51,930 bases of DNA, taken from an uncultured Eubacteriales bacterium (lineage in GTDB: Bacteria > Bacillota > Clostridia > Christensenellales > CAG-917). Below, in pieces: positions 7,738-15,753 of the stretch (positions within the stretch are counted from its first letter, which is position 1; each line of letters begins with the position of its first letter). The stretch covers positions 1 to 51,930 of the forward strand of contig URIZ01000014.1 in the NCBI GenBank assembly GCA_900548005.1, written 5' to 3'. The position numbers were made by a program, and so were the translations under genes. Under the pieces are notes generated by a model. That model was not told the origin of the DNA. It saw only the letters and a list, made by a program, of their open reading frames with translations, and searched no databases.

Positions 7738-9222
7738 ATGAAATACACCAGCACCAGAAATTCCAAAATTGAGATTTCTGCGAGCCAAGCGATTGTAAAA
7801 GGTATTTCGGATGACGGCGGACTTTTCGTTCCGTCGTCGTTTCCGATTTTAAGCCCAAAAGACTTTGACGACCTTATCGCGCTCGACTATCCCGCTCGAG
7901 TTGCAAAAATCTTGTCCTTGTATATGGACGAGTTTTCTTTTGACGAGCTTTTGGTGTACGCGTCCAAGGCGTATTCGCGCTTTGACGGCGACGCGTGCCC
8001 CGTTGTGAAAGTGGAAGACGGGCTTTATATGCTCGAGCTTTGGCACGGTCCGACTTGCGCTTTCAAGGACATGGCACTCACTCTGTTGCCCTATCTTTTG
8101 CTTGCAAGCAAGCAAAAGCTCGGCGTGACGGACAAGACTCTCATTCTCACCGCAACGAGCGGCGACACGGGCAAGGCGGCTCTTGAAGGGTTCAAGGACG
8201 TTGAAGGCACAGAAGTCGTGGTGTTTTATCCAAGCGAAGGCGTCAGCCAAATGCAACGCATGCAAATGGTCACTCAAAAGGGCAAAAACTTGCACGTTTT
8301 CGGGATAAAAGGCAATTTTGACGACGCTCAAACCGCCGTCAAACGCATTTTTGCAGACCAAGAAGTCATAAGCGAGTTGAAGAATAAGGGCGTGGAAATG
8401 TCCAGCGCAAACTCTATCAACTGGGGCAGGCTCGCACCGCAAATCGCCTATTATATCTCGGCGTATTGCGACCTTGTGGCAGCAGAAGAAATCGCACTCG
8501 GCGACGAAGTGGAATTTGTCGTGCCGACAGGCAATTTCGGGGACGTGCTTGCGGGCTATTATGCCTATCGCATGGGGCTTCCCGTCAAGAAGTTTATCAT
8601 TGCGTCAAACGCAAACAACGTGCTCACCGATTTTTTCAACACGGGCGTGTACAACGCAAAGCGCGATTTTTATAAGACTATGTCGCCGTCAATGGATATT
8701 CTCGTGTCAAGCAATCTTGAAAGGTTGATTTTCGAGCTGTTCGACCGCGACGACGAGAAAGTGCGCGAGTTGTATTCCGACTTGAAGAAAACCGGCAAAT
8801 TCGAGATAGATCTCGATGAAGTGGATATATCCGTATTCGAGGCAGGTTGGGCGGACGAAGAAGACACCAAAAACGCGATTCAGACGTTCTTTGACCTTGA
8901 CGACTACATCATGGATCCGCACACCGCCGTTGCCGCAAGCGTGTACAACGACTATTCGTGCGAGACGGATGACGAAACAACCGCCGTCATCGTGTCCACC
9001 GCAAACCCGTACAAGTTTCCAACGGACGTGCTCGGCGCAATAGGCGGCAGAGAAAAAGATCCATACAAAGCCATTGTGAAACTGTATAGTCTTACCGCGC
9101 TCGATTGCCCCGAGTGTATCTACAATTTGCAGACAGCAAAGGAAATCCACACGAGAGTTATAGACCGCTCCGAGACCAAAAACGTGGTTTTGGAAGTGGC
9201 AAACGGAATGAACAAAGCATAA
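7738..9222 (+). CDS. thrC: Threonine synthase
   Basis: A 494-residue PLP enzyme that converts O-phosphohomoserine to threonine and phosphate, the last step of threonine synthesis. The N-terminus MKYTSTRNSKIEISASQAIVKGISDDGGLFVP fits the long (yeast/E. coli-like) threonine synthase form in outline (first residues MKYTSTRNS, later DDGGLFVP). The PLP lysine is K110 in GPTCAFKDMAL. The phosphate-binding region includes ATSGDTGKAALEG, and SANSINWGRLAPQ is the conserved substrate region. ATG 7738 follows an AAGGATGGG ribosome site. No other threonine pathway gene is nearby. Confidence 0.95.
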   Translation: MKYTSTRNSKIEISASQAIVKGISDDGGLFVPSSFPILSPKDFDDLIALDYPARVAKILSLYMDEFSFDELLVYASKAYSRFDGDACPVVKVEDGLYMLELWHGPTCAFKDMALTLLPYLLLASKQKLGVTDKTLILTATSGDTGKAALEGFKDVEGTEVVVFYPSEGVSQMQRMQMVTQKGKNLHVFGIKGNFDDAQTAVKRIFADQEVISELKNKGVEMSSANSINWGRLAPQIAYYISAYCDLVAAEEIALGDEVEFVVPTGNFGDVLAGYYAYRMGLPVKKFIIASNANNVLTDFFNTGVYNAKRDFYKTMSPSMDILVSSNLERLIFELFDRDDEKVRELYSDLKKTGKFEIDLDEVDISVFEAGWADEEDTKNAIQTFFDLDDYIMDPHTAVAASVYNDYSCETDDETTAVIVSTANPYKFPTDVLGAIGGREKDPYKAIVKLYSLTALDCPECIYNLQTAKEIHTRVIDRSETKNVVLEVANGMNKA

Positions 9223-9370
9223 TATTATCTCCGCTCGGACGGCTCGGCGCATACGCGCGGGCGTAAACTCGGCGGAGGATATATGGATAAACAGTATATA
9301 GTATACAGTGTATATAGAGAACGGATGTTGCAGACAATATATGCGTTCGCTCTCTTTGAAGGGTAGTTTT

Positions 9371-10372
9371 ATGGAAAACGAAAAACAAAAAGTGGTGTAC
9401 AGCGCATTGAAGCCGACAGGCGATTTGCAACTTGGCAACTACATCGGCGCGCTCAAAAATATGGTCAAGCTGCAAGACGACTACAACTGCATCTACACCA
9501 TAGCGGATATGCACGCAATCACCGTGGACAACGTGCCGGCGGATCTTCGCCGTCGCACCTACGATTTTATGGCTCTCTTCCTTGCAATCGGTCTCGATCC
9601 CGAAAAGAGCATACTTTTCGTGCAATCGCACGTGCCGCAACACGCAGAGCTTGCGTGGGTGCTTGATTGCAACACGCAGTTCGGAGAAGCAAGCCGCATG
9701 ACGCAGTTCAAAGAAAAGAGCCAAAAAGCTCCCGAAAACGTCAATCTCGGGCTTTTCACGTATCCGACGCTCATGGCGGCGGACATTTTGCTCTATCAGG
9801 CGGATCTCGTGCCAATCGGAAAAGATCAAAAGCAACATCTCGAGCTTGCGCGCGACATCGCAGGACGTTTCAACTCCAAGTATTCGCCCACTTTTGTCGT
9901 GCCCGACGGTATTTTCCCCAAACAAGGCGCAAAGATATTCAACTTGCTCGATCCCACCACCAAAATGGGCAAGACGGACGACAACACCAACGGAGTTATC
10001 CACCTTCTCGACAAGCCCGATGAGATCATGCGCAAGTTCAAGCGCGCGGTCACCGATTGCGGCGACAGCATCGTTTTTGCCGAAGACAAACCCGGCATAA
10101 GCAACCTTATCACGATATATTCCGTCATCACCGACACTCCCGTCGAGAGTGTGGAAAGAGAGTTTGCAGGCGCGTCATACGCCGATTTCAAGACCAAAGT
10201 CGGCGAAGCCGTGGTGGAATATCTCCGCCCGATCCAAGAAAAGCACGCTTATCTCACTTCGCACAAGGACTATCTCGAAGACGTGATGAGAAACGGCGCG
10301 CAACAGGCAATGCGCATCGCCAACAAGACGCTCTCAAAAGTGTACAGAAAAGTCGGCTTTGTGCAAGTCTGA
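9371..10372 (+). CDS. trpS: Tryptophanyl-tRNA synthetase
   Basis: A 333-residue class I aminoacyl-tRNA synthetase that charges tRNA-Trp. The HIGH-type signature is in KPTGDLQLGNYIGAL, the tryptophan pocket residues lie around ADMHAIT, and the KMSKS-type loop reads KMGKTD. ATG 9371 is preceded by GAAGGGTAG; an upstream in-frame start at 9308 would add residues foreign to the family. The 148-base leader contains a GC-rich inverted repeat (CTCCGC 9229-9234 with GCGGAG 9272-9277) but no recognisable T-box: no specifier stem or T-box sequence was found, and the region is too short for one. Confidence 0.95.
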   Translation: MENEKQKVVYSALKPTGDLQLGNYIGALKNMVKLQDDYNCIYTIADMHAITVDNVPADLRRRTYDFMALFLAIGLDPEKSILFVQSHVPQHAELAWVLDCNTQFGEASRMTQFKEKSQKAPENVNLGLFTYPTLMAADILLYQADLVPIGKDQKQHLELARDIAGRFNSKYSPTFVVPDGIFPKQGAKIFNLLDPTTKMGKTDDNTNGVIHLLDKPDEIMRKFKRAVTDCGDSIVFAEDKPGISNLITIYSVITDTPVESVEREFAGASYADFKTKVGEAVVEYLRPIQEKHAYLTSHKDYLEDVMRNGAQQAMRIANKTLSKVYRKVGFVQV

Positions 10373-10424
10373 TTTTTAATGCGCATTTAATGGAAATATC
10401 TGACAATATGTATAGGAGCAAGCA

Positions 10425-11285
10425 ATGTTTGGATACGTGATACCCGACAAACAGAATATGTACATCAAGGATTTCAACGTGTTTCAGGCGTTTTATTGTG
10501 GGCTATGCAAGACGCTCGGCGAGACGGGATCGCAAATCACAAGACTTTGCACCAACTATGACGTGACGTTTTACAACGTGCTTATCCACTCGCTTGCCAA
10601 CCTTGACGTCAAATTCGAGCGCAAACTTTGCGCGTATAACGGCAAGAAAAAGGTGGTTGTGTCCACCGATGAATTGTCCAAAAAAATGGCGGATATCGCC
10701 GTCATGCTTGTCTACTACAACGCCGAAGACGACGTTGCCGACGGCAAAAAATCGCGTATTCTCATCAAGTGGACACTTGCTCTTCGCAAGAAAAAGGCGG
10801 CAAAACGCTTGCCCGAGATCGACAAGATGATGAAGAAAAGTTTTTCATCGCTCAACGCGCTTGAAAAACAAAAGTGCGACAGCATAGACAGAGTTGCCGA
10901 CACTTTTGCCACGCTTATGCGTGACATCACTCGCTCGCTCATCCAAACCGACGATACCATAGACACGTTCACCTACAATTTGGGAAGGCTCGTCTATCTT
11001 CTCGATGCGGTTGACGACGTTGAGAAAGATCAGAAGAAAAACAGGTACAATCCGCTGTTGCTCAATTACGGCGAATGTGCAAATAAGCAAGATTATCTTG
11101 TCAAAAACGCAGATGAACTGTCGTTTCTGCTCAAATCGACTTATAATAAGATGGTTGGTTGCTACAACGCCATGAACATCGTCAAGTATGAAGGCGTGCT
11201 CAGCAACACCGTCTATCTGGGGATAAAAATGCAAATGGAGCGTTTGCTCAAAGGAGAAGAAAAATGCCAACTAACCCGTTTGTGA
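10425..11285 (+). CDS. DUF5685-family protein
   Basis: A 286-residue, mostly helical cytoplasmic protein beginning MFGYVIPDKQNMYIKDF followed by YCGLCKTLG. The opening, the CGLC motif and the late DAVDDVEKDQKKNRYNP motif match the DUF5685 family of Clostridia, which has a superficial isoprenoid-synthase-like all-helix pattern; its function is unknown. It is preceded by a good AGGAG site. The last 22 bases overlap the start of the J-domain-like gene, a pairing that suggests the two products work together. Confidence 0.8.
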   Translation: MFGYVIPDKQNMYIKDFNVFQAFYCGLCKTLGETGSQITRLCTNYDVTFYNVLIHSLANLDVKFERKLCAYNGKKKVVVSTDELSKKMADIAVMLVYYNAEDDVADGKKSRILIKWTLALRKKKAAKRLPEIDKMMKKSFSSLNALEKQKCDSIDRVADTFATLMRDITRSLIQTDDTIDTFTYNLGRLVYLLDAVDDVEKDQKKNRYNPLLLNYGECANKQDYLVKNADELSFLLKSTYNKMVGCYNAMNIVKYEGVLSNTVYLGIKMQMERLLKGEEKCQLTRL

Positions 11286-11905
11286 TACTCGGTGTTGATA
11301 AAAACGCTACGCAAAGCGAAATCCTTGAAGCCTACAAGCAAAAACGCGCCTACTATCAGGCGCACATTTTCGATGAAGGCGAGAGCGGTTCGCAAGCGGC
11401 AAGCATGCTCAATCAGCTCGAAGACGCGTATCAACAGGCTATGGAAATGGCGCTCGAGTCCGCAACCGTCACCGGCGAGGGTGAATCGGCGTATGAACAA
11501 GTCAAGCAAGCAATCAGAGCAAAGGACATCGAAACCGCTCAACGTCTTCTTGACGATATGTCTTGCCGCGGTGCGGAATGGCACTACTATCAGTCAGTTG
11601 TCTTCTATGAGAAGAACTGGCTCAACGACACCAAAAAACAGCTTGAAATAGCTCTTCAAATGGACCCGCAAAACGCCAAGTATCAACGCGCTCTCGACAA
11701 TCTCAAGAAGAAAATCGACGGCTCGCGCCCCTATGACAAAGAAGGCTCGCAAGGCGTCTACAACGCCGATTCCGCTCAAACCGAGCGCACCTATTCTCAA
11801 CGTGACGGCGCAGTTGCCGACGGCATTTGCTCGGCGTGTCAAGCACTTTGGTGTGCGGATTGTTGTTGTGAGTGCATGGGCGGCGATCTCATCCGCTGCT
11901 GCTGA
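11264..11905 (+). CDS. Degenerate J-domain protein with TPR and Cys-rich tail
   Basis: A 213-residue protein. Residues 1-65 resemble a J-domain (NPFVILGVDKNATQSEILEAYK), but the HPD tripeptide needed to stimulate DnaK is absent: the loop reads YYQAHIFDEG. Residues about 75-155 form TPR-like helices (WLNDTKKQLEIALQMDP). After a polar linker, the last 27 residues hold nine cysteines (CSAC, CADCCCEC, RCC), suggesting metal binding or a redox function. ATG 11264 has AAAGGAGAAG upstream and lies inside the DUF5685 gene. A chaperone function through DnaK is unlikely; a scaffold or assembly role is an inference. Confidence 0.75.
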   Translation: MPTNPFVILGVDKNATQSEILEAYKQKRAYYQAHIFDEGESGSQAASMLNQLEDAYQQAMEMALESATVTGEGESAYEQVKQAIRAKDIETAQRLLDDMSCRGAEWHYYQSVVFYEKNWLNDTKKQLEIALQMDPQNAKYQRALDNLKKKIDGSRPYDKEGSQGVYNADSAQTERTYSQRDGAVADGICSACQALWCADCCCECMGGDLIRCC

Positions 11906-11909
11906 AAAC

Positions 11910-12455
11910 GCGCTATTGAGCGAATAGCTGTGTCAGATGCCCACCTCCGTCAACTCATTTACATTCAGTAAATTAGGGTTGCCGTTTGTGGGGCATCTTC
12001 CTTGCTCTTCATCTCAATATCGCGTTTTCATAAATAGAGAGAGTGCGATATAGGTAATTATAATTGAACACTTTTTCGAAGACGGAATTGGAGCTGCAAG
12101 GCGGCGACCGCACCGAACGCCGAGCTTGACGAAATGTACGAGCGACTGCGCCATGTTGTTGCGGAGCTGGCGCACAAAGCGTGGTGGCATAATAAGAGAA
12201 AGACACCTATCTGTGCGAGTGCTGTAAGGAACGAAGTGACGGAATAGCGATTGCTACGAAGTCAATCGCGTCGAGTTGTCCCCCGCTACGCGGTCACCGT
12301 GGGTTCACTTGTAAGGGGGAACGGTGATACGGGCGCGATGCGTAAAGCAATTCGTCCAGTGGACGGATTGTAGCCAAAGCGAACAAGGCGGATTGCCACG
12401 CAAACGCCGCAGTCCAAACACCTGAGGAAAGGGGAAAGTTGCATTTTGAGTTATA
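11910..12455 (+). repeat. Dispersed mosaic repeat, copy C
   Basis: A gene-free stretch. It opens with GCTATTGAGCGAATAGC (a palindrome, cf. 3538). Then comes a hairpin, AGATGCCCAC (11935) with GTGGGGCATCT (11988). The shared core follows from about 12065: CGAAGACGGAATTGGAGC, AAGGCGGCGACCG, the GCGACTGCGCCATGTTGTTG module and GGCGCACAAAGCG. Next are GTAAGGAACGAAGTGACGGA and CGCGTCGAGTTGTCCCCC, both also in copy D. A segment of about 90 bases (12331-12412) absent from copy D includes a hairpin CAATTCGTCC/GGACGGATTG and a block shared with copy A. The end CACCTGAGGAAAGGGG is the same as in copy D. Confidence 0.8.
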
Positions 12456-12483
12456 TATCAAACCAATCAAACAAGCGCGGTCA

Positions 12484-13224
12484 ATGAAAAAATCTACAAG
12501 ACAAGTCAGAATATACAAGGTTGCGTTGGCGGGGATTTCCGCTGCGGTGGCGTTGCTTTGCGTGTGGCTCGGCGTTGTGATCAGATACAGCACCGTCGCT
12601 TTTTTTATTGCCGCCGGCGTTGCGTTGATGGTGCCCACGTCGCAAAAATTCTATCTTTCGTCAATCCTTGCGTACGTTGTGTCGGCGGGGCTGTCATTCT
12701 TGGTTGCGCCCGATATATTCTCGGTGATGGGCTACGTTGTCTATTTCGGACCGATGGCGGTGCTCAGCGGCATACTTTATGACAACCGTCACAAAGTCAA
12801 GTGGTGGCTTGCGCTCATCATCAAAATCATATATATCAACGGTGCGATTGCTCTTTTGTATTTTGTGTGTCACAACATTGTCATAGATCCCACAATCGCC
12901 GAAAAACTGCCGTATTGGGCAATTGCAATCATCGGCACAATCGTGCTTGTTGTCATCGACTACATTCTTCAATTTGTGTACAAACGCATTGCAATCGTTG
13001 TCGGAAAAGCCTTGCGCAAGATAGACAAAAAAGACCAAGAAAACGTTGTCATCATCAACGATGATGAAGACGAAATCGACCGCTCGCTCGACAATCCGTT
13101 TGACGAGTTTTTGCAAACTGACAATTGTGGCGATGATAAAGGCAACAGCCATTGTGACGACTGCAATGACGAAAGCGCGCATAAAACGGATGACGAATTC
13201 GACCAAGACAAGAAACAAGACTGA
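12484..13224 (+). CDS. Multi-pass membrane protein with acidic C-terminal tail
   Basis: A 246-residue protein with about five membrane segments between residues 12 and 170 (for example VALAGISAAVALLCVWLGVV), resembling small ECF-transporter S-component-like or DUF2232-like proteins of Clostridia, but I cannot assign a family. Residues about 185-246 are soluble and strongly acidic (INDDEDEIDRS, then Asp/Asn/Cys/His-rich sequence). ATG 12484 is chosen because the membrane core starts right after MKKSTRQ. An in-frame TTG at 12439 sits 4-6 bases after the purine-rich end of repeat copy C and cannot be excluded; it would add 15 residues. The gene ends with a strong terminator. Confidence 0.75.
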   Translation: MKKSTRQVRIYKVALAGISAAVALLCVWLGVVIRYSTVAFFIAAGVALMVPTSQKFYLSSILAYVVSAGLSFLVAPDIFSVMGYVVYFGPMAVLSGILYDNRHKVKWWLALIIKIIYINGAIALLYFVCHNIVIDPTIAEKLPYWAIAIIGTIVLVVIDYILQFVYKRIAIVVGKALRKIDKKDQENVVIINDDEDEIDRSLDNPFDEFLQTDNCGDDKGNSHCDDCNDESAHKTDDEFDQDKKQD

Positions 13225-13253
13225 AACAATACAAATAAATTTGTTTGAAAGAT

Positions 13254-13292
13254 AAAAAGCGGCGGCACACAATCGTGTGCCGTCGCTTTTTT
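13254..13292 (+). terminator. Intrinsic terminator
   Basis: A stem of about 16 bp (AAAAGCGGCGGCACAC against GTGTGCCGTCGCTTTT, one wobble pair) with a 4-base loop at 13271-13274, followed by a T-run. It ends transcription of the membrane-protein gene. Its A-rich left side would let it work in both directions. Confidence 0.9.
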
Positions 13293-13394
13293 AGGAAGGT
13301 CTGCTCAAGGCAGTATATTTGCCGAAACGACATTTTATATGTCGTTTTTGCCGTGATAAACACCGTGTATTGTCATTTTACAAAGAATTGACTT

Positions 13395-13565
13395 GTTTGA
13401 TTGCAAGACTTTTTTAACCACGTTTGCAAGGCTTGATTATGCTCTTTGCAAGACTGTTTTTCGTGTTGAAAATCAAAACTGCATTTGTGACAGTTTTTTT
13501 GTTTGCGATACACGTTTTTTGTTGTGTGTTGGCAAGACTTTTTTTTGTTTGTGACAAACGATTTC
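13395..13565. repeat. Degenerate short-period array with TTGCAAGACTTTTTT core
   Basis: No gene is apparent in 13293-13588. The motif TTGCAAG or a variant starts at 13401, 13424, 13446, 13466 (TTGAAAA), 13485 (TTGTGAC), 13503 (TTGCGAT), 13529 and 13549, so the spacing is mostly 18-23 bases. Two units have the full GCAAGACTTTTTT. The same CAAGACTT core recurs three times inside murB. Confidence 0.5.
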
Positions 13566-13588
13566 AAAGCAGAGTTTTGTTTGAACGA

Positions 13589-13918
13589 TTATAGGTTTAG
13601 AAAATCCACGCCTGCAAGCAACACGTTTTCTATCTTGCGATTTTTCAAGGAATAATATATCACTTTGCCTTCTCGTCTTTGTTTGACGATGTCCGCGGCT
13701 CTTAAAAGCCTAAGCTGATGCGAACATGTCGTTTGATTGAGCGAAAGTATCCTTGCAAGATCGCTCACGCACATTTCGCTGATGGACAGCGCGCATATTA
13801 TCTTTGCTCTCGTTGCGTCCGAGCAAGCAGAGAAAAACTCGGCAAGCGAATGTAAGGTGGCGTTGCGCGGAATGTAGTCCAAGACCATTTGTTCGATGTC
13901 ATAATCTATCTGTTCCAT
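13589..13918 (-). CDS. ArsR/SmtB-family transcriptional regulator
   Basis: A 109-residue winged-helix repressor-type protein read on the minus strand from ATG 13918. The core SLAEFFSACSDATRAKIICAL, the SEMCVSDLARIL helix and the wing VKQRREGKVIYYSL match the ArsR/SmtB/CadC family. The usual metal-site motif ELCVCDL appears here as EMCVSDL, so only one of the two classic cysteines is kept; a further Cys in QTTCSHQL is the recognition-helix position seen in many members. Metal sensing is therefore possible but not certain. It is divergent from the tiny membrane-protein gene at 14010, a possible target; no efflux pump or reductase gene is adjacent. Confidence 0.88.
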   Translation of the reverse strand: MEQIDYDIEQMVLDYIPRNATLHSLAEFFSACSDATRAKIICALSISEMCVSDLARILSLNQTTCSHQLRLLRAADIVKQRREGKVIYYSLKNRKIENVLLAGVDFLNL

Positions 13919-14009
13919 ATCTACATTCTAAATTGAATTTGACTGCGAAAAAGTTGTAACTTTGCAAGATTTGCACGCATATTGTGATAAAAAGTCAAAG
14001 GGGGCTTGT

Positions 14010-14189
14010 ATGTTTGACGACAATTGGTTTTTGTTTTTGCTGATAATTATGCTTGTGTTTTTGCAGGACGGCAAGTTCAGTCAACGCGAGATTTTTGTGA
14101 TGCTTGCAATTCTTGCCGCATTGAGCATGACCAACGATTTGCAAGATACGATTTCGGCGGACTCAAGAAATTGTTTTTCCGCAAAATAG
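14010..14189 (+). CDS. Small single-pass membrane protein
   Basis: A 59-residue ORF beginning MFDDNWFLFLLIIMLVFLQDG, with hydrophobic segments at residues 6-18 and about 26-38. ATG 14010 has a good AAAGGGGG site 6 bases upstream; the frame is open further left but has no ribosome site there. It is divergently arranged from the ArsR-type gene with a 91-base gap. I recognise no family. The clear ribosome site and membrane character support a real gene. Confidence 0.55.
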   Translation: MFDDNWFLFLLIIMLVFLQDGKFSQREIFVMLAILAALSMTNDLQDTISADSRNCFSAK

Positions 14190-14254
14190 GAAAACTAACT
14201 GCGTTTTTGCCAAATAATAAGTTTTGTACATATCTCCGACAAAAGACGGATTGC

Positions 14255-14424
14255 AAGGAAGATATAATTGTCCGTCTGCGGTTTTGCATAAAGTATTTTT
14301 TGTCCGATGATGCTTTTTCACAGAGAAAAGTTTTTGTTCGTTGGCTGTATTTCACAGAGAAAAATTTTTGTCCGCATTCGTTTTTGAACGGAGAAAAAAT
14401 TTTGTCAGATGACGGTTTTGCGTG
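14255..14424. repeat. Degenerate 34-bp repeat array
   Basis: The 303-base gap before the PI-PLC gene holds units of 34 bases. GAGAAAA starts at 14323, 14357 and 14391, exactly 34 apart, and each unit contains TTTTTGT(C/T)(C/A)G-like sequence. A weaker unit starts at 14289 and another near 14255. The units are not identical, so it is not a CRISPR. Confidence 0.55.
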
Positions 14425-14433
14425 CGTTTGGTA

Positions 14434-14462
14434 TTGATTTTCATATAGATAACTGTTAAAAT
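14434..14462 (+). promoter_or_regulatory. Promoter of the PI-PLC-like gene
   Basis: TTGATT (14434-14439) and TAAAAT (14457-14462) with a 17-base spacer, ending 30 bases before the ATG at 14493. A TATAAT also occurs at 14464 but is badly spaced for this -35. Confidence 0.55.
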
Positions 14463-14492
14463 GTATAATAATAAAATTCCATAGGAGAAATT

Positions 14493-15527
14493 ATGAGCAA
14501 AAAAGCGAAACTTGCGATTTTCATTCCGCTTGCGCTTGTCGTTGCAATCGGCATAATCGCCGCGGCAATGGCGGGTTCGGCAACAAGAGCGTACGACAAA
14601 GTTGAGTCAACGGCGTTTTTGTCGGAATGGATGGGATATATAGATGACGGCGCGCGTTTGAGCAAGACCGTCATACCCGGAGCGCACGACGCCGGCTCTG
14701 TCGGCATGATGTGGGCTGCCGAAACTCAAAACAGAACGGTCGGAGAGATGCTTGCGTGCGGCGTGAGATATTTTGACTTGCGAGTGAAAAACGACAACGG
14801 AAAACTTGTCATCTTTCACGGTCCGATAAAAGGCATGAGTTTTGAGCCTATCATAAATTCGATAGCGGAGTTTTTGTGTGAGCATCCGAGCGAGATTTTG
14901 CTTTTAGACTTTCAGCATTTCAGCGGCGAAGGATCTATGGAAGGCGTTGACGCTCTTTTGAGAGAGAAACTTCAAGGCAATCTGATTGTCAACGACACGG
15001 AAAAAAACGATCTTCAATTTGCAAACGAATTGACGGTTGGCGATGCTCGCGGCAAGGCTATCGTGTTTTGGGGCAACTATTCGGGAGATAAGGGCAAATG
15101 CCAATTTGTCGAAAGCCGCAACTATTTGTTTGCGCGCAACAACGACCAAGGCACAAGGGACGGAAGTGTGCTTCATTCCTATTATGACAAAAAGCTCAAC
15201 AGAAGCACATCCAAGTTTTATCTTGACAACGCAATACCTAAATATGTTGAGAAAATAAAAAGCGAAAACGGCGGTTTCTTTGTGATGCAAATGCAACTGA
15301 CCGATCCTGTCTTGTTTATCGGTCCGAAGTTTTATGAAGGCACGCACAACGAGAGGGCGTCGGCTTTTGTCAAGTCGCTCAAAGATAAAGAATACTTTGA
15401 GTATCTCAACATCGTGATGAGAGATTATCTTGGCGCGGGCAAAGCAAAAGAAATCATTGCGCTCAACCAATTCAAAGGAACGCTGAAAGCGTCTCTTGCA
15501 GATGAGTTTGCGACAAAGTGCGCATAA
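14493..15527 (+). CDS. Exported phosphatidylinositol-specific phospholipase C-like protein
   Basis: A 344-residue protein with an N-terminal membrane anchor or signal (residues 6-27) and a PI-PLC X-type barrel. The two catalytic histidines are present: H65 in PGAHDAGS and H109 in VIFHGP; the conserved VRYFDLRV strand supplies D95 and R97, and EILLLDFQHF follows. Bacterial members cleave phosphatidylinositol or GPI anchors to a cyclic inositol phosphate and diacylglycerol; some act on other glycerophosphodiesters, so the substrate is not fixed. There is no Y domain, as expected for bacteria. AGGAGA precedes the ATG. The gene stands alone between repeat arrays, with no lipid-metabolism neighbour. 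Confidence 0.87.
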   Translation: MSKKAKLAIFIPLALVVAIGIIAAAMAGSATRAYDKVESTAFLSEWMGYIDDGARLSKTVIPGAHDAGSVGMMWAAETQNRTVGEMLACGVRYFDLRVKNDNGKLVIFHGPIKGMSFEPIINSIAEFLCEHPSEILLLDFQHFSGEGSMEGVDALLREKLQGNLIVNDTEKNDLQFANELTVGDARGKAIVFWGNYSGDKGKCQFVESRNYLFARNNDQGTRDGSVLHSYYDKKLNRSTSKFYLDNAIPKYVEKIKSENGGFFVMQMQLTDPVLFIGPKFYEGTHNERASAFVKSLKDKEYFEYLNIVMRDYLGAGKAKEIIALNQFKGTLKASLADEFATKCA

Positions 15528-15576
15528 GTTGTGACAAAAGTTCGCACAAGTTGCGTGTAAACGGAATTTTGGATAA

Positions 15577-15701
15577 AAAACACGGTAAGTGTTGTAATGC
15601 AGTGTAATTGGCATAAAAACAGCATGAAATGCCCATAATAAAACACGGTAAGTGTTGTGAGCAGGTAAAAGATATAAAAATTAAAACACGATAAGTGTTG
15701 T
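15577..15701. repeat. Three copies of a 15-bp hyphenated palindrome
   Basis: AAAACACGGTAAGTGTTGT occurs at 15577-15595 and 15640-15658, and with one change (GG to GA) at 15683-15701. The inner AACAC/GTGTT arms form a palindrome around GGTAA. All three copies are in the same orientation in the 226-base gap between the PI-PLC gene and uvrC. They may be binding sites for a dimeric regulator or small repeat units. Confidence 0.7.
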
Positions 15702-15753
15702 GACAAAGCGTATAGCAGTCAGGCAATGCGTTTTCAAAACGTAAAAAACAGAT

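Noticed and set aside
9223..9370. T-box or other tryptophan riboswitch before trpS.
   Set aside because: The leader is short and lacks a specifier stem and the T-box sequence; only a GC-rich inverted repeat is visible.
14255..14424. CRISPR array before the PI-PLC gene.
   Set aside because: The units are degenerate throughout with no constant repeat and variable spacer, and no cas gene is present.
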